Of a stretch of DNA of 64,000 nt, positions 9,146 through 18,767 are shown one piece after another. The translations under genes were made by a program, and so were the position numbers. This DNA comes from an uncultured Acidobacteriota bacterium (GTDB lineage: Bacteria > Acidobacteriota > UBA6911 > CAINFC01): NCBI GenBank assembly GCA_903847975.1, contig CAINFC010000006.1, positions 288,103-352,102 of the forward strand, given 5' to 3'. A model generated the notes under the pieces. It saw only the letters and a list, made by a program, of their open reading frames with translations. It made no database searches and had not been told where the DNA came from. Position 1 is the first letter of the stretch, and the number at the start of each line of letters is the position of its first letter.

Positions 9146-10036
9146 ATGCCCAAAGATCTGATACGCGAGTTTTTGGTCGCAATGCGCGTGGAAAGACGGT
9201 TGTCCCCCAATACGATTTCCGCTTATCATTCCGATTTAAACAAGCTTTCTGAATTCGTCAGCCGGGAAGGGAAGAGTCTTTCGGCCCTCGATTCCTCGGA
9301 CCTGTCCCTTTTTTTATGCTGCCTGCAGGATGATAACCGGCTCGGACCGCGCTCCATTGCCCGAATCCGAACCACGCTGCGCCGGTTTTTTCGATTTCTG
9401 CAAACCGAACAGCTGCGTGAAGACAACCCGGGCGATACGCTGCCGGGTCCCAGGCTTCCGCGGACGCTTCCTGCCTACCTGAGTGCCGGCGAGGTCGAAA
9501 GGTTGCTCCTCGCGCCGGAGCGCAGCCAGGACCGTGGATGCAGGGATTTTGCCTTGCTCCAGGTTCTTTATGCCTGCGGCTTGCGGGTTTCGGAGCTGGT
9601 GGGATTGCGGGTTTCCGATCTGAACCTGGAAGTCGGTTTCCTTCGCTGTCTGGGAAAGGGCTCCAAGGAGAGGCTGGTCCCTTTGGGGCAGGATGCCATT
9701 CAAGCGGTCAAGGTGTATCTGGCCGGGCCCCGGCGACGGCTTCTTGCCGGGAAAGAAAGCCCTTTTTTATTCATTTCGCGGCGGGGAAAATCGCTCACCC
9801 GGGTGGCCTTCTGGAAACAAATCCGCCGTTATGGACTTCTGGCGCAGATTTCCCGGAGCATCAGTCCGCATATTCTCCGCCACAGCTTTGCCACCCATCT
9901 CCTGGAAAACGGAGCCGATCTGCGATCGGTCCAGGCCATGCTGGGTCACGCCGATATCACCACCACGCAGATTTACACCCATGTCGCACGGGAGAGGCTC
10001 AGGGAGGTTTACCGAAAGCTGCATCCGCGAGGGTAG
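9146..10036 (+). CDS. Tyrosine recombinase, XerD-like
   Basis: Site-specific recombinase of the XerC/XerD type, which resolves chromosome dimers at dif. The N-terminal core-binding SAM-like domain starts at LIREFLVAMRVERRLSPNT. The catalytic domain has the arginine in CGLRVSELVGL, the lysine in GKGSKERLVPL, HILRHSFATHLL, GHADI and the nucleophile tyrosine in TQIYTHV. From the chosen ATG it is 296 residues, the usual Xer length; an ATG at 9125 would add seven residues. No integron or phage genes surround it, so a housekeeping role is more likely than an integrase. XerC versus XerD cannot be separated with certainty. Confidence 0.88.
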   Translation: MPKDLIREFLVAMRVERRLSPNTISAYHSDLNKLSEFVSREGKSLSALDSSDLSLFLCCLQDDNRLGPRSIARIRTTLRRFFRFLQTEQLREDNPGDTLPGPRLPRTLPAYLSAGEVERLLLAPERSQDRGCRDFALLQVLYACGLRVSELVGLRVSDLNLEVGFLRCLGKGSKERLVPLGQDAIQAVKVYLAGPRRRLLAGKESPFLFISRRGKSLTRVAFWKQIRRYGLLAQISRSISPHILRHSFATHLLENGADLRSVQAMLGHADITTTQIYTHVARERLREVYRKLHPRG

Positions 10037-10160
10037 CAGGCCTAAACGAAACGGCACGGGATTGCATTTTGTTGCCGGGATATGATAAAACCTCTGCTCT
10101 TGCTTGGACAGAAAATATGCCGGTCGTCAATTTTTCAATAATTAAACAGGGGGTTTGGCT

Positions 10161-11312
10161 TTGAGCAAAGCAAATCGATATTTATTTACCTCGGAATCCG
10201 TAACCGAAGGGCATCCGGACAAGATCGCCGATCAGGTCTCGGATGCGGTTCTGGATTCTGTCCTGAAGGAAGATCCCTATGGCCGTGTCGCCTGTGAAAC
10301 CCTGGTAACCACCGGGCTGGTCGTCATTGCCGGCGAAATCACCACGAACTGTTACGTGGACTTTCCCAAAGTAGCCAGGGAGACCATCCGCGGCGTCGGC
10401 TATACCAATGCGGAATGGGGCTTCGACTGTGACACCTGCGGCGTGATCAGCTCGATCGACGAACAGTCACCCGACATCGCCCAGGGAGTCAATCCGGGCG
10501 GAGCCGGGGATCAGGGGTTGATGTTTGGCTATGCCTGCAAGGAAACGGAGGAGCTGATGCCCCTGCCCATCATGCTGGCCCACCAGCTCACCCAGAGACT
10601 GGCGACCGCCCGCAAGCAGGGAATTCTCGGATGGCTGCGCCCGGATGGAAAATCCCAGGTCACGGTGGAGTACGAAAAGGGACAGCCCAAGCGCGTCGAA
10701 GCGGTGGTGATTTCCACGCAGCATTCGGACCGCGTCTCCATCGAACAGATCCGCGCCGAAGTCAAGGCGCAGATCATCCTGCCGATCATTCCGGAAAAAC
10801 TGCTGGATTCCGAAACGAAATACCACATCAATCCTACCGGCCGTTTTGTGCGCGGCGGCCCGCAGGGAGACTGCGGCCTGACGGGGCGCAAAATCATAGT
10901 CGACACATACGGCGGCTCCTACAGTCATGGTGGCGGCTGCTTTTCGGGCAAGGATCCCACCAAAGTGGACCGTTCCGCCTGCTACATGGCCCGCTACGTC
11001 GCCAAAAATATTGTGGCCAGCGGAATCGCAGACAAAGCGGGAGTTCAGCTGGCTTACGCCATCGGAGTCGCCGATCCGGTCTCCGTTATGATCGATACGT
11101 TCGGCACCGGCAAAATTCAGGAGGAGCGTATTGTAGAGCTGGTCCGCGCTCATTTTCGCCTGAATCCCCTGGGGATCATCGAGTCTCTGAATTTGCGGCG
11201 CCCCATTTACAAAAACACCGCCGCCTACGGTCATTTCGGACGGAAGGGAGACGGCTTCACCTGGGAAAATACTGACAAGGCATCCGACCTGGCAAAAGAC
11301 GCCGGAATATAA
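10161..11312 (+). CDS. metK: S-adenosylmethionine synthetase
   Basis: MetK makes S-adenosylmethionine from methionine and ATP. The N-terminal [18 protein letters not shown], the segment [13 protein letters not shown] and the glycine-rich [20 protein letters not shown] are all conserved, and the length (383 residues) is normal. The start is a TTG: an AGGGGG ribosome site ends seven bases before the TTG at 10161, which gives the family N-terminus [16 protein letters not shown] at 10155 is only one base from that site and is less likely. The 120-base leader shows no recognisable SAM riboswitch fold. A strong intrinsic terminator follows. Confidence 0.95.
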   Translation: MSKANRYLFTSESVTEGHPDKIADQVSDAVLDSVLKEDPYGRVACETLVTTGLVVIAGEITTNCYVDFPKVARETIRGVGYTNAEWGFDCDTCGVISSIDEQSPDIAQGVNPGGAGDQGLMFGYACKETEELMPLPIMLAHQLTQRLATARKQGILGWLRPDGKSQVTVEYEKGQPKRVEAVVISTQHSDRVSIEQIRAEVKAQIILPIIPEKLLDSETKYHINPTGRFVRGGPQGDCGLTGRKIIVDTYGGSYSHGGGCFSGKDPTKVDRSACYMARYVAKNIVASGIADKAGVQLAYAIGVADPVSVMIDTFGTGKIQEERIVELVRAHFRLNPLGIIESLNLRRPIYKNTAAYGHFGRKGDGFTWENTDKASDLAKDAGI

Positions 11313-11342
11313 GCCGGATCCCTGGCACTCGATCCTTCTTCT

Positions 11343-11382
11343 GCGGCTCTGTTTTCGTCAGAAAACAGAGCCGCATTTTTTT
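11343..11382 (+). terminator. Intrinsic terminator after metK
   Basis: A perfect 14-bp stem (11343-11356 with 11361-11374), loop GTCA, followed by a run of seven T. It ends metK transcription and abuts the stop codon of the convergent LptFG gene. On the other strand the stem is not followed by a T-run. Confidence 0.93.
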
Positions 11383-13706
11383 CAGGTTTTCATCCCCAGG
11401 AAAAAGTAAAGTCCGCCGAAGCCAAAAAGGACATTGGGGGCCCAGGCGGCAAGCATGGGAGAAAGAAGTCCGTAGTTGCCGCTCGCTTCGAACACGCTCA
11501 GGGTGGCCCAGTATACAATCCCCAGCAGAAGGCTGATGGTAATCCCTCCCAGAGCGCCTTTCCGGCCCAGGGAAAAAGAAAAAGGTATGGCCAAAAGGGC
11601 CATGACAAAGCAGGCCATCGGGAAGGCGACTTTTTTGTAAAGCGCCACCTTGAGCTCCATCACATCGTATCCGCTCTTTTCCAGAATTTCGATGTGCGTG
11701 CTGAGCTCCGCATAGCTCAGCTTGCTTGACTCCTTGGGATCAAATATCTCGCTTCGGAAGTAGTCCGGTTCTTCGGGAAGTTCGATCACCTTGGGCTCCT
11801 TGGAGAATTCCGAAAAGCGCGAAGACTGCCCCTGGTAGTCCCGCTCCCAGCCGGAAAACAGGCTCCAGCGGCTTCCTCCTTCCCATTTCGCCCTCTGGGC
11901 CGAGAGGCGGTGGGACAGAACGTAGGTGGATCGATCCCAGTCGTAGATGGTCAATCCCGAAAAAACGTTCATGGTGCTGTTAAAATATTGATAATTGTAG
12001 ATCTTATTCTTTTTACCCAGAATCCATTTTCTTTCCGGCCGGGCCGTCTTGGGCCTGCCTTTTATAATGCTGCGAAGACTGTCCTGCCTCTGGTTGTAAT
12101 GAGGCAGCACATTCTCCTGCAGGGCATAATTGGTCATGCTGAAAAGGCCAGCAAGGACCAGCGCCGGTACGGCGAGGCGAAACTGGCTCACCCCACCTGC
12201 CTTAAAGGCAACCACCTGCCTGCTTTTTTCCAGGCTAGAGTAGTGAATCAAAATGGAAACCAGGGTGGCGATCGGCAGAATGAAGGCGACGATCTGCGGG
12301 GTGAGAAACCACAGGTAATTGAACACGATTACCCAGGGGATTTTGTTTTTGGCAATGTCGTCCGTCAGATCGAACAGGGTCAGAATGATAAAGAGAGAAG
12401 AACAGGCAAACAGGGTCAGGAGGAAGTGGACCAGAACGCCCCGGGAAATATAGGAATCTATAATTCTGGCCAGGCGAAACCGGGTCCGGTGAGGGTTGCT
12501 GCGAAACCGTTCGGGAACCAGACGCCGGCGGATATGGAAGAAGAGGAGGCCGAAAGCCCGGGTCAGCGGGGAAAAGGCACCCGCCAGATGCGCAAATTTG
12601 TATTTCCAGGCAAGATTCCGGTTAATGGTCAGAACGGCAGACAGGGCAATAAACGCCATTACCAGGTTAGCGCTCCAGGCGCCCAAAACAGGCGGAATCT
12701 GACCAACCGAGGCCATTCGCAAGCCGATCAGGAAGAGGTTGTAATATACCAGCACAAGGAGGATCGAAAGGACGAACCCTGCGGAACGTCCCGACCTTCC
12801 CGCGGTAACCGACAGCGGCAGGGTCAGCAGGGAAAAAATAAGGCACGCCATGGGGAGCGCCAGCCTCTTCTGCAGTTCCAGCTCGCTCACCATAACGGTA
12901 TCCCTGGATTCCTTTCGAATATCCTCCAGGAGCTGCGTCGTCGATTTTTCATACTGGTTCCTGGGCCTCAGGCCGCCGGAAGAATCCTTAGCAGGAATCG
13001 GGAAATCGGATGTGGCAAAATGACTTACGGACTCTTTTCGTCCGTCGCCTGAACCCAGCAGCTGGTAAATCTGTCCGTCCTCCAGGTGCAGCTGCAGCCG
13101 GTTTTCCTTTTCGTCGATAACCAGCCTTCCTGATTTGGCGATAATCAGGCTGGGCTCGGAAGAGCTTTCCATATTGACCAGAAAAACACCCTTCAGATTA
13201 GTGTGGCGTTCGTCGATATCATCCACATAAATGAGGAGATTGGGGAAATCCTCCACAAATACCCTGGGGTGCAGCTCCAGCGAAATGACCCTGGTGGCAA
13301 GTTCGTGCTTCAGAAGACGCAGCCGGTCGTTGGCCAAAGGGTAAAAATACAGGGAAATGAAGAAAGTCATCAGGCAGACCGTCGAAGCGATGATCTGTAA
13401 AGGGCCAAGAAGAGATACCAGATTTACGCCGCCGGCACGGATGGCAACGATTTCATTATCGGCGCTCAGCCGGCTCAAGCCAATCAAGGAGCCGGCCAGC
13501 AGCGATAACGGAAGCGTGAAAAGGAGGATCCCGGGAAGGATGCAGAGCACAATCTCAAGCAGCTGATAAAAGGATGTCGACTGAGAAATCAGAAGAGAGG
13601 ACAGGTTTCCTATCTCGCGACCCAGAATCAGAAACGTAAGTGTGAAGCACGTCAGAAGAGTGGGGGCGATCACCTCCAGATAGATGATTTTATCAATCTT
13701 GCGCAT
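11382..13706 (-). CDS. Fused LptF-LptG lipopolysaccharide export permease
   Basis: LptF and LptG are the membrane pair that, with the LptB ATPase, lift LPS from the inner membrane. Here one 774-residue protein contains both. Residues 1-365 form an LptF-like unit: membrane helices, a periplasmic beta-jellyroll, and helices after KRLALPMACLIFSLLTLPLS. A basic linker (NPHRTRFRLARIIDSYISRG) leads into an LptG-like unit (about 395-774) with the same plan, its late helices beginning near KKVAFPMACFVMALLAIPF. Each half has the cytoplasmic coupling-type segment (EIVAIRAGGV, QVVAFKAGGV). No stop or frameshift separates the halves. The gene is monocistronic and convergent with metK. Confidence 0.9.
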   Translation of the reverse strand: MRKIDKIIYLEVIAPTLLTCFTLTFLILGREIGNLSSLLISQSTSFYQLLEIVLCILPGILLFTLPLSLLAGSLIGLSRLSADNEIVAIRAGGVNLVSLLGPLQIIASTVCLMTFFISLYFYPLANDRLRLLKHELATRVISLELHPRVFVEDFPNLLIYVDDIDERHTNLKGVFLVNMESSSEPSLIIAKSGRLVIDEKENRLQLHLEDGQIYQLLGSGDGRKESVSHFATSDFPIPAKDSSGGLRPRNQYEKSTTQLLEDIRKESRDTVMVSELELQKRLALPMACLIFSLLTLPLSVTAGRSGRSAGFVLSILLVLVYYNLFLIGLRMASVGQIPPVLGAWSANLVMAFIALSAVLTINRNLAWKYKFAHLAGAFSPLTRAFGLLFFHIRRRLVPERFRSNPHRTRFRLARIIDSYISRGVLVHFLLTLFACSSLFIILTLFDLTDDIAKNKIPWVIVFNYLWFLTPQIVAFILPIATLVSILIHYSSLEKSRQVVAFKAGGVSQFRLAVPALVLAGLFSMTNYALQENVLPHYNQRQDSLRSIIKGRPKTARPERKWILGKKNKIYNYQYFNSTMNVFSGLTIYDWDRSTYVLSHRLSAQRAKWEGGSRWSLFSGWERDYQGQSSRFSEFSKEPKVIELPEEPDYFRSEIFDPKESSKLSYAELSTHIEILEKSGYDVMELKVALYKKVAFPMACFVMALLAIPFSFSLGRKGALGGITISLLLGIVYWATLSVFEASGNYGLLSPMLAAWAPNVLFGFGGLYFFLGMKT

Positions 13707-13755
13707 GGGGAAAGCAGACGGCGGAGGAATACGGGATCGATTAATTCAACCTATA

Positions 13756-13787
<32 letters not shown>

Positions 13788-13796
13788 CGGCTCCGC

Positions 13797-14282
13797 TTAC
13801 ATCTTGTACTTGCCCAGGTCATCCGGATCAAGGCTTTCAAGCCACTCTTTTACATCCGCCGGATCCAGCCTGGACTTGGTTATGGTCGCATTCTGTGACT
13901 TGCTGATCACCTCGTCGGAAACGTAAATGGGTGAGTCCATTCTCATGGCAATGGCAATTGCATCGCTTGGCCGGCAATCCACAATTACTTTTCTTTCCTG
14001 GCTGGAAAGTTCCAGGACGGCGTGAAAGGTGTTCTCCTTCAAATTGGTAATGACAATTCGCTGAACTTTGATTTCCATGTGGTTCATAATAATCTTGATC
14101 AAATCGTGGGTCATAGGTCGGGGCGTGTCAATTTTTTCAATCTGCAAGGCAATCGCATTCGCCTCGAATATCCCTACCCAGATCGGAAGGATTGAATCTC
14201 CCCGACAATCCTGAAGCAGCACGATTGGCGAGTTATTGTTTGGATCCATGACCAGGCCGCGTATTTTAAATTCAAGAAGCAT
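13797..14282 (-). CDS. Bifunctional nuclease family protein (DUF151)
   Basis: A 161-residue protein of the BFN/DUF151 family, which includes Thermotoga TM0160 and plant bifunctional nucleases. It shows the conserved stretch LPIWVGIFEANAIALQ, then RPMTHDLI, and the signature VDCRPSDAIAIAMRM. The start is set by GAGGA five bases before the ATG at 14280-14282; an ATG 24 bases upstream has no such site. It lies between the minus-strand miaB and LptFG genes with AT-rich gaps on both sides, so it probably has its own promoter. Biological substrate is not established for most members. Confidence 0.85.
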   Translation of the reverse strand: MLLEFKIRGLVMDPNNNSPIVLLQDCRGDSILPIWVGIFEANAIALQIEKIDTPRPMTHDLIKIIMNHMEIKVQRIVITNLKENTFHAVLELSSQERKVIVDCRPSDAIAIAMRMDSPIYVSDEVISKSQNATITKSRLDPADVKEWLESLDPDDLGKYKM

Positions 14283-14315
14283 ATAATCCTCTATATTAAT
14301 GAGCACATATAACTT

Positions 14316-14343
14316 ATTATATAATGTAATTTATTATGTTAAA
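14316..14343 (-). promoter_or_regulatory. Candidate promoter for the DUF151 gene
   Basis: On the minus strand a perfect TATAAT (14321-14316) lies 34 bases before the DUF151 start codon, with TTTAAC 16 bases upstream of it. The same region contains TTAACATAATA, an 11-base element that also occurs upstream of LptFG (see findings). Confidence 0.45.
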
Positions 14344-14351
14344 CGATTTAT

Positions 14352-15674
14352 TTATTTATCTACGTTATATTCTCCGATAAGGCTATGTGCATAACATTCC
14401 TTAATGTTTAATATCACCATTTGACCAATAAGATCCTTCTCGGTAATGAAATTTACACAAATATTCTCGGTATTTCGTCCGGACAGCTGCTTTTCCTGCC
14501 GTCCCAATCCATCAACAAGTACTTCAGAAAATGATCCTAAGTACCTTTGATTATTATCGAATTGTATTTTTTTCTGTTTGTTTTGCAAAGCCTGCAGCCA
14601 GTTTTTCTTTTCTTCCATGGGAACGGGATCCTCCATTCTGGCGGCCATGGTGAAGGGCCTCGACGAATAGACAAAGGAGTAAACGCTGCTGAATCCTGCC
14701 GTTTCCAGCACCTTCATGGTTTCGAGAAAGTCCTCCTCCGTCTCACCCGGGAAGCCGACAATGATATCCGTCGAGACCTCAATTTTTCGCGAAGAGGACT
14801 TGATCGAATCGACAAGGTGGAGAAAATCCTCCTGCGTGTATCCCCTGCGCATGAGCTCCAGGATCCGCGAAGAGCCCGATTGTAAAGGCAGATGAACCTG
14901 GTTGCAGATAGCCGGGTGGGCCTCCATCACCTGGATAATTCCCAGGTCAAAGTCGGCCGGGTGCGGACTGGTGAAGCGCACCCTCCGAATGCCCTGGATG
15001 GAAGCGATTTTCTCCAGAAGCTGATTGAAACTCAGGCCGTAAGGCGAGGGGTCCCGGTAGGAATTGACATTCTGCCCCAGGAGAATGACTTCCAGGCAGC
15101 CCTCCTCGGAGAGCCTCTTGATTTCATCGAGAATCAACGGGCTGGGTCTGTTTTTTTCCCTTCCGCGCGTGTATGGAACAATGCAGAAGCTGCAGAACTT
15201 GTTGCACCCCTCCTGAATTGAAATGTAAGCCCTGAATATCTCTTTTCGGGAAATATGCTCATGCTCTGCGGGTTCCACAGACTTCTCGACACCGGTAAAG
15301 ACAGAAGGTTCTCCTTTCTGCTGAAAATCCTCCAAAATATTGGAAAGATTATGGATCTGATTGGTGCCCACTACCAGGTCGACCACTGGAGACCGGGTAA
15401 TCAGGTGGGCCCCCTCCTGCTGGGCCACACAGCCCATCACGGCCACCACCATATCTTTCCTTTTTTTCTTTAGAGGCTTGATTTCCCCCAGGCGGCTGAG
15501 TATTTTCTGAACCGCTTTTTCCCGGACGCTGCAGGTGTTGAAAATCACCAGGTCGGCATCCTCCGAATGGCCTACGGGCCGATATCCCTGAAAAAGGAGC
15601 GCCCCGGAAATCTTTTCCGAGTCCAGCTCGTTCATTTGACAGCCAAACGTTTCTATGTAATAGGTACGAATCAT
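14352..15674 (-). CDS. miaB: tRNA-2-methylthio-N6-dimethylallyladenosine synthase MiaB
   Basis: Radical-SAM methylthiotransferase that adds the 2-methylthio group to i6A37 of tRNAs. The N-terminal UPF0004 domain has the three cluster cysteines (FGCQMNELDSEK, NTCSVREKA, MGCVAQQEG). The radical-SAM site is CNKFCSFC in IQEGCNKFCSFCIVPYTRG, and a C-terminal TRAM domain follows. Length 440 is normal; the YTRGREK segment supports MiaB over RimO or MtaB. Its first four bases overlap the recN stop region, so the two genes are co-transcribed recN-miaB. Confidence 0.94.
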   Translation of the reverse strand: MIRTYYIETFGCQMNELDSEKISGALLFQGYRPVGHSEDADLVIFNTCSVREKAVQKILSRLGEIKPLKKKRKDMVVAVMGCVAQQEGAHLITRSPVVDLVVGTNQIHNLSNILEDFQQKGEPSVFTGVEKSVEPAEHEHISRKEIFRAYISIQEGCNKFCSFCIVPYTRGREKNRPSPLILDEIKRLSEEGCLEVILLGQNVNSYRDPSPYGLSFNQLLEKIASIQGIRRVRFTSPHPADFDLGIIQVMEAHPAICNQVHLPLQSGSSRILELMRRGYTQEDFLHLVDSIKSSSRKIEVSTDIIVGFPGETEEDFLETMKVLETAGFSSVYSFVYSSRPFTMAARMEDPVPMEEKKNWLQALQNKQKKIQFDNNQRYLGSFSEVLVDGLGRQEKQLSGRNTENICVNFITEKDLIGQMVILNIKECYAHSLIGEYNVDK

Positions 15675-17362
15675 TCCTGCCTTATTAATTCCTGAGCATG
15701 TTTTCTGCTGATGGTTGACATTTCATTTCCGGACAGCATACGCGCTATCTCTTCCACCCGGTGTCCTTCGTCCAGAAGCTCCACGCAAGTGAAAGTTCTG
15801 CCGTGGCGCTCCTCCTTGAAAACCTGATAATGCCGTTCGGCGCACGAGGCGATTTGGGGCATGTGGGTTACGCAAATCACCTGGTGGTCCCTGGACACGG
15901 CCTTGAGCTTTTTTCCCACCAGGCCTGCGGCCACACCGCCGATGCCGGCGTCCACTTCATCGAAAATCAGGGTTTCGGAATGTACTTTCCCCGAAGCGAT
16001 GCATTTCAGGGCCAGCATGATACGGGAAAGCTCGCCTCCGGAAGCCGTTTTCGAAAGCGGCTTCAGGTCTTCGCCGGAATTCACTGCCACATAAAATTCG
16101 ACCTGGTCGGCCCCCTCCGCATGGATGCCCTTTCTCTCCGGATCGTCCTTTTCAGGAAGGCAGGTCTGGATTCTGACCTGAAAGCGGATTTTCCCCATGG
16201 CCAGCTCCCGGAGTTCCTTTTCCAGCCGGGACTCCAGAGGTGCGCAGGCCCTGATCCGGTTTTCCGAAAGAGAAGCGGCAGCCGTACGGTACTGCTCGAA
16301 CAGCCTTTCGAAGTTCTGCTCCAGCTGCTGCTGGCGATCGTCAAAGGAAGAGAGCTCCTGCAGTTCCCCGCCGATTTTTTTCCGGTATTCGAGTACTTCT
16401 TTCATCGTACGCCCATATTTTCGTTTCAGGCGCTCCAGGGCGTGAAGGCGCTCCTCGACAGCCTCCAGCCTTTCCGGATCGAACTCCAGCCTTTCCAGGT
16501 AATCCCGGAGAAAATAGGACACATCCTGAATGGAAAATCGAAGATTGCCGATCTGCTCCGCATATGGCTTCACCCGGGAATCAATCGTCTGCAGCTGATG
16601 GAGGCTGTCGGCAGCCAACTTGCTTATCCGGTAAAGGTTGTCATCATCCTCATACAACAGGCCGTAGCCGCGTCTGGCCAGCTCGCTGATTCTGGACGAG
16701 TTGACCAGCAGATTTCTCTCCTGCTCCAGGTGGACATCCTCCTCCTCGGCCGGGTTGAACCTATCGATCTCATCAGCCTGAAACTGAAGAAGATCGATCC
16801 TCTTCAGCCTCTCCTGTTCGCTCTCCAGCAGGTTTTTCCGCTTTTCACAAACTTCCTTCAGTTCCTGGAAAAGCGATCCGACCTGCTCCAGGATTTGCGC
16901 ATTGCCGGCAAAATGATCCAGGAAGCTGCGCTGCTCGTCCACATGCGAAAGGGATTGAAAGTCTCCCTGGCCATAGACATCCACCAGGCAGGGTCCGACG
17001 CACTTTAAAGTGGCCAGGGTGGACAACGAATCATTGATAAAAATGCGCGATTTGCCCTGAGCGCTGACTTCCCTGCGGACGATGATTTCATCGCCGTTCA
17101 GATCGATTCCGGCATCGCCCAGGATCCTTTTTAATTCCCCGGACGCATTCTTCACGCTGAAGAGAGCCTCGACTTTACATTTGGCGGCGCCGGAGCGCAA
17201 AAAATCGCTGGAGGCACGTTCGCCCAAAAGCAGCCCGAGTGCATCCAATATGATGGATTTACCGGATCCGGTTTCACCCGTAAGGATATTCAGGCCGTCA
17301 AAAAACTCAATTTTCAGGTTCTCGATAAGAGCAAAATTGCTGATCTGGAGCACTTTCAGCAT
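15671..17362 (-). CDS. recN: DNA repair protein RecN
   Basis: SMC-like ATPase that helps double-strand-break repair. The N-terminal half-site has ISNFALIENL and Walker A GETGSGKS; about 300 residues of coiled coil follow; the C-terminal half has the ABC signature TASGGELSRIMLALK and Walker B LIFDEVDAGIGG. The length of 563 residues is normal. It is divergent from the tol operon and overlaps miaB by four bases (ATGA type). Confidence 0.95.
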   Translation of the reverse strand: MLKVLQISNFALIENLKIEFFDGLNILTGETGSGKSIILDALGLLLGERASSDFLRSGAAKCKVEALFSVKNASGELKRILGDAGIDLNGDEIIVRREVSAQGKSRIFINDSLSTLATLKCVGPCLVDVYGQGDFQSLSHVDEQRSFLDHFAGNAQILEQVGSLFQELKEVCEKRKNLLESEQERLKRIDLLQFQADEIDRFNPAEEEDVHLEQERNLLVNSSRISELARRGYGLLYEDDDNLYRISKLAADSLHQLQTIDSRVKPYAEQIGNLRFSIQDVSYFLRDYLERLEFDPERLEAVEERLHALERLKRKYGRTMKEVLEYRKKIGGELQELSSFDDRQQQLEQNFERLFEQYRTAAASLSENRIRACAPLESRLEKELRELAMGKIRFQVRIQTCLPEKDDPERKGIHAEGADQVEFYVAVNSGEDLKPLSKTASGGELSRIMLALKCIASGKVHSETLIFDEVDAGIGGVAAGLVGKKLKAVSRDHQVICVTHMPQIASCAERHYQVFKEERHGRTFTCVELLDEGHRVEEIARMLSGNEMSTISRKHAQELIRQE

Positions 17363-17513
17363 AAAATAGATCCTAAGCCATAATTAGCCGGCAGAATTCC
17401 GGGCAGTTCCCGATGAAATTCCTTAAAGAACATAACATAACTTCTCGAAGCACCGGGAAAAAATGTTTGCAATTTACCATAAGCAAACACCCGCGCCAAG
17501 ATGAATCTATCGA

Positions 17514-17541
17514 TTGACCCGATTTCCCCGGTTGTGATAAT
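17514..17541 (+). promoter_or_regulatory. Promoter of the tol-pal operon
   Basis: TTGACC and GATAAT are separated by 16 bases, and a TG precedes the -10 (extended -10 form TGTGATAAT). Predicted transcription start is near 17548, about 45 bases before the tolQ ATG, which also argues against the in-frame GTG at 17548 as a start. Confidence 0.65.
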
Positions 17542-17592
17542 TTTCATGTGCGTTTTATGGCAATCAATAATACCTGCACCCATGAATCTCTT

Positions 17593-18342
17593 ATGACACC
17601 AAGCATCATACTTCTGGGCTTCCAACCTGCAAATCCTGGTTTCTCGACCGATATTTTCAGCATGGTCTGGCGATCCGACATGATCTCTCAAATGGTCATG
17701 CTGGGGCTGCTGATTTTTTCGGTGCTTTCCTGGTGGATCATTCTGAAAAAAATCATAACCTTCCAGCGCGTGGCTAGGGAATCGCATTTTTTCATTGATG
17801 CTTTCCGGAAAAGTTCGAAGCTGTCCGAAGTTCAGGCGCTTTGCCCGCAGCTGAAATACAGCCCCTTGCCGGGCATCTTTCTTTCCGGATACAAGGAGTT
17901 GAACGCGCAGATCAAGGTGACCAGCCAGAGGCAGAAAACCGTCGAGTTCGAGTCGGAAGGAGGGCCCCGGTACGCAGTACAGAGCATGCTCGGCCTGCAG
18001 CGCGCCCTGCAGCGAGCCGCGGTGGCCGAGCTAAGCATTCTGGAGCACAGCCTTTCCTGGCTGGCCACCACCGCTTCGGTCACCCCTTTTGTCGGCCTCC
18101 TGGGAACGGTCATGGGCATCATTCACGCCTTCAGCGGTCTGGGAATGGAAAAAGCCACTACCATTCAGGCCGTAGCTCCGGGCATTTCGGCCGCACTGGT
18201 GGCCACCGCAGCCGGACTTTTTGCCGCCATCCCGGCTGTAATTTTCTACAACCATTTTGTCGGGAAAATCAAAATCTTCAGCGCGGAAATGGACGATTTT
18301 TCCATGGAATTCCTCAATCTGATCGAAAGGAACTTCACCTGA
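17593..18342 (+). CDS. tolQ: TolQ/ExbB-type proton channel protein
   Basis: Inner-membrane subunit of the TolQR motor that powers Tol-Pal. The 249-residue product has a first membrane helix (about residues 35-55) and the conserved pair of C-terminal helices with LATTASVTPFVGLLGTVMGI and ISAALVATAAGLFAAIPAV. The start at 17593 was chosen because the promoter leaves no room for the upstream candidates; its ribosome site is weak. Its TGA overlaps the tolR ATG (TGATG). Position first in a full tol cluster supports TolQ over ExbB. Confidence 0.9.
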   Translation: MTPSIILLGFQPANPGFSTDIFSMVWRSDMISQMVMLGLLIFSVLSWWIILKKIITFQRVARESHFFIDAFRKSSKLSEVQALCPQLKYSPLPGIFLSGYKELNAQIKVTSQRQKTVEFESEGGPRYAVQSMLGLQRALQRAAVAELSILEHSLSWLATTASVTPFVGLLGTVMGIIHAFSGLGMEKATTIQAVAPGISAALVATAAGLFAAIPAVIFYNHFVGKIKIFSAEMDDFSMEFLNLIERNFT

Positions 18343-18767
18343 TGGCTTTCACCGGTCCGACTGGGAAAACAACCAGTTCCCTGGCAGAAATCAACGTTAC
18401 TCCCCTGGTGGATGTGGTGCTGGTCCTGCTGATCATTTTCATGGTCACGGCGCCGATTATCCAGACAGGGATCGACGTTCAGCTGCCGGAAACGCGCAGC
18501 GTCTCCACCGTAAACCCGGAGCAGAGAATCGTGATTTCCGTCGGTCGGGACAATTCCCTGTTTTTCCGGAATGAGCCGATCAACTTCAATGCCATCGGGA
18601 CACGCCTGACGAAAGAAGTCAAGGACCGGCGCGAACCTATCTACCTTCGTGCCGATATGGATGTCCGCATGAAGACGGTCGTTGCCGTGATGGACGAAAT
18701 CCGGAGAGCCGGTTTCACCCAGATCCAAATTGTAACCAAGCAGATGAAAATCGATGCCAAGCCATGA
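18342..18767 (+). CDS. tolR: TolR/ExbD-type protein
   Basis: Second subunit of the proton-driven motor. The 141-residue product has a short cytoplasmic start, one membrane helix with the proton-carrying aspartate in INVTPLVDVVLVLLIIFMV, and a periplasmic domain ending in a peptidoglycan-binding-type fold. The ATG shares a base with the tolQ stop, and its own stop overlaps the next ATG (ATGA); translation of the three genes is therefore probably coupled. Confidence 0.92.
   Translation: MAFTGPTGKTTSSLAEINVTPLVDVVLVLLIIFMVTAPIIQTGIDVQLPETRSVSTVNPEQRIVISVGRDNSLFFRNEPINFNAIGTRLTKEVKDRREPIYLRADMDVRMKTVVAVMDEIRRAGFTQIQIVTKQMKIDAKP

Noticed and set aside
9146..10036. Phage or integron integrase
   Set aside because: Length and motifs fit XerC/XerD, and the neighbours are tRNA-Asn and metK with no phage genes or duplicated tRNA end.
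10037..10160. SAM riboswitch in the metK leader
   Set aside because: The 120-base leader lacks the conserved four-helix core and has no terminator/antiterminator pair; only a ribosome site is clear.
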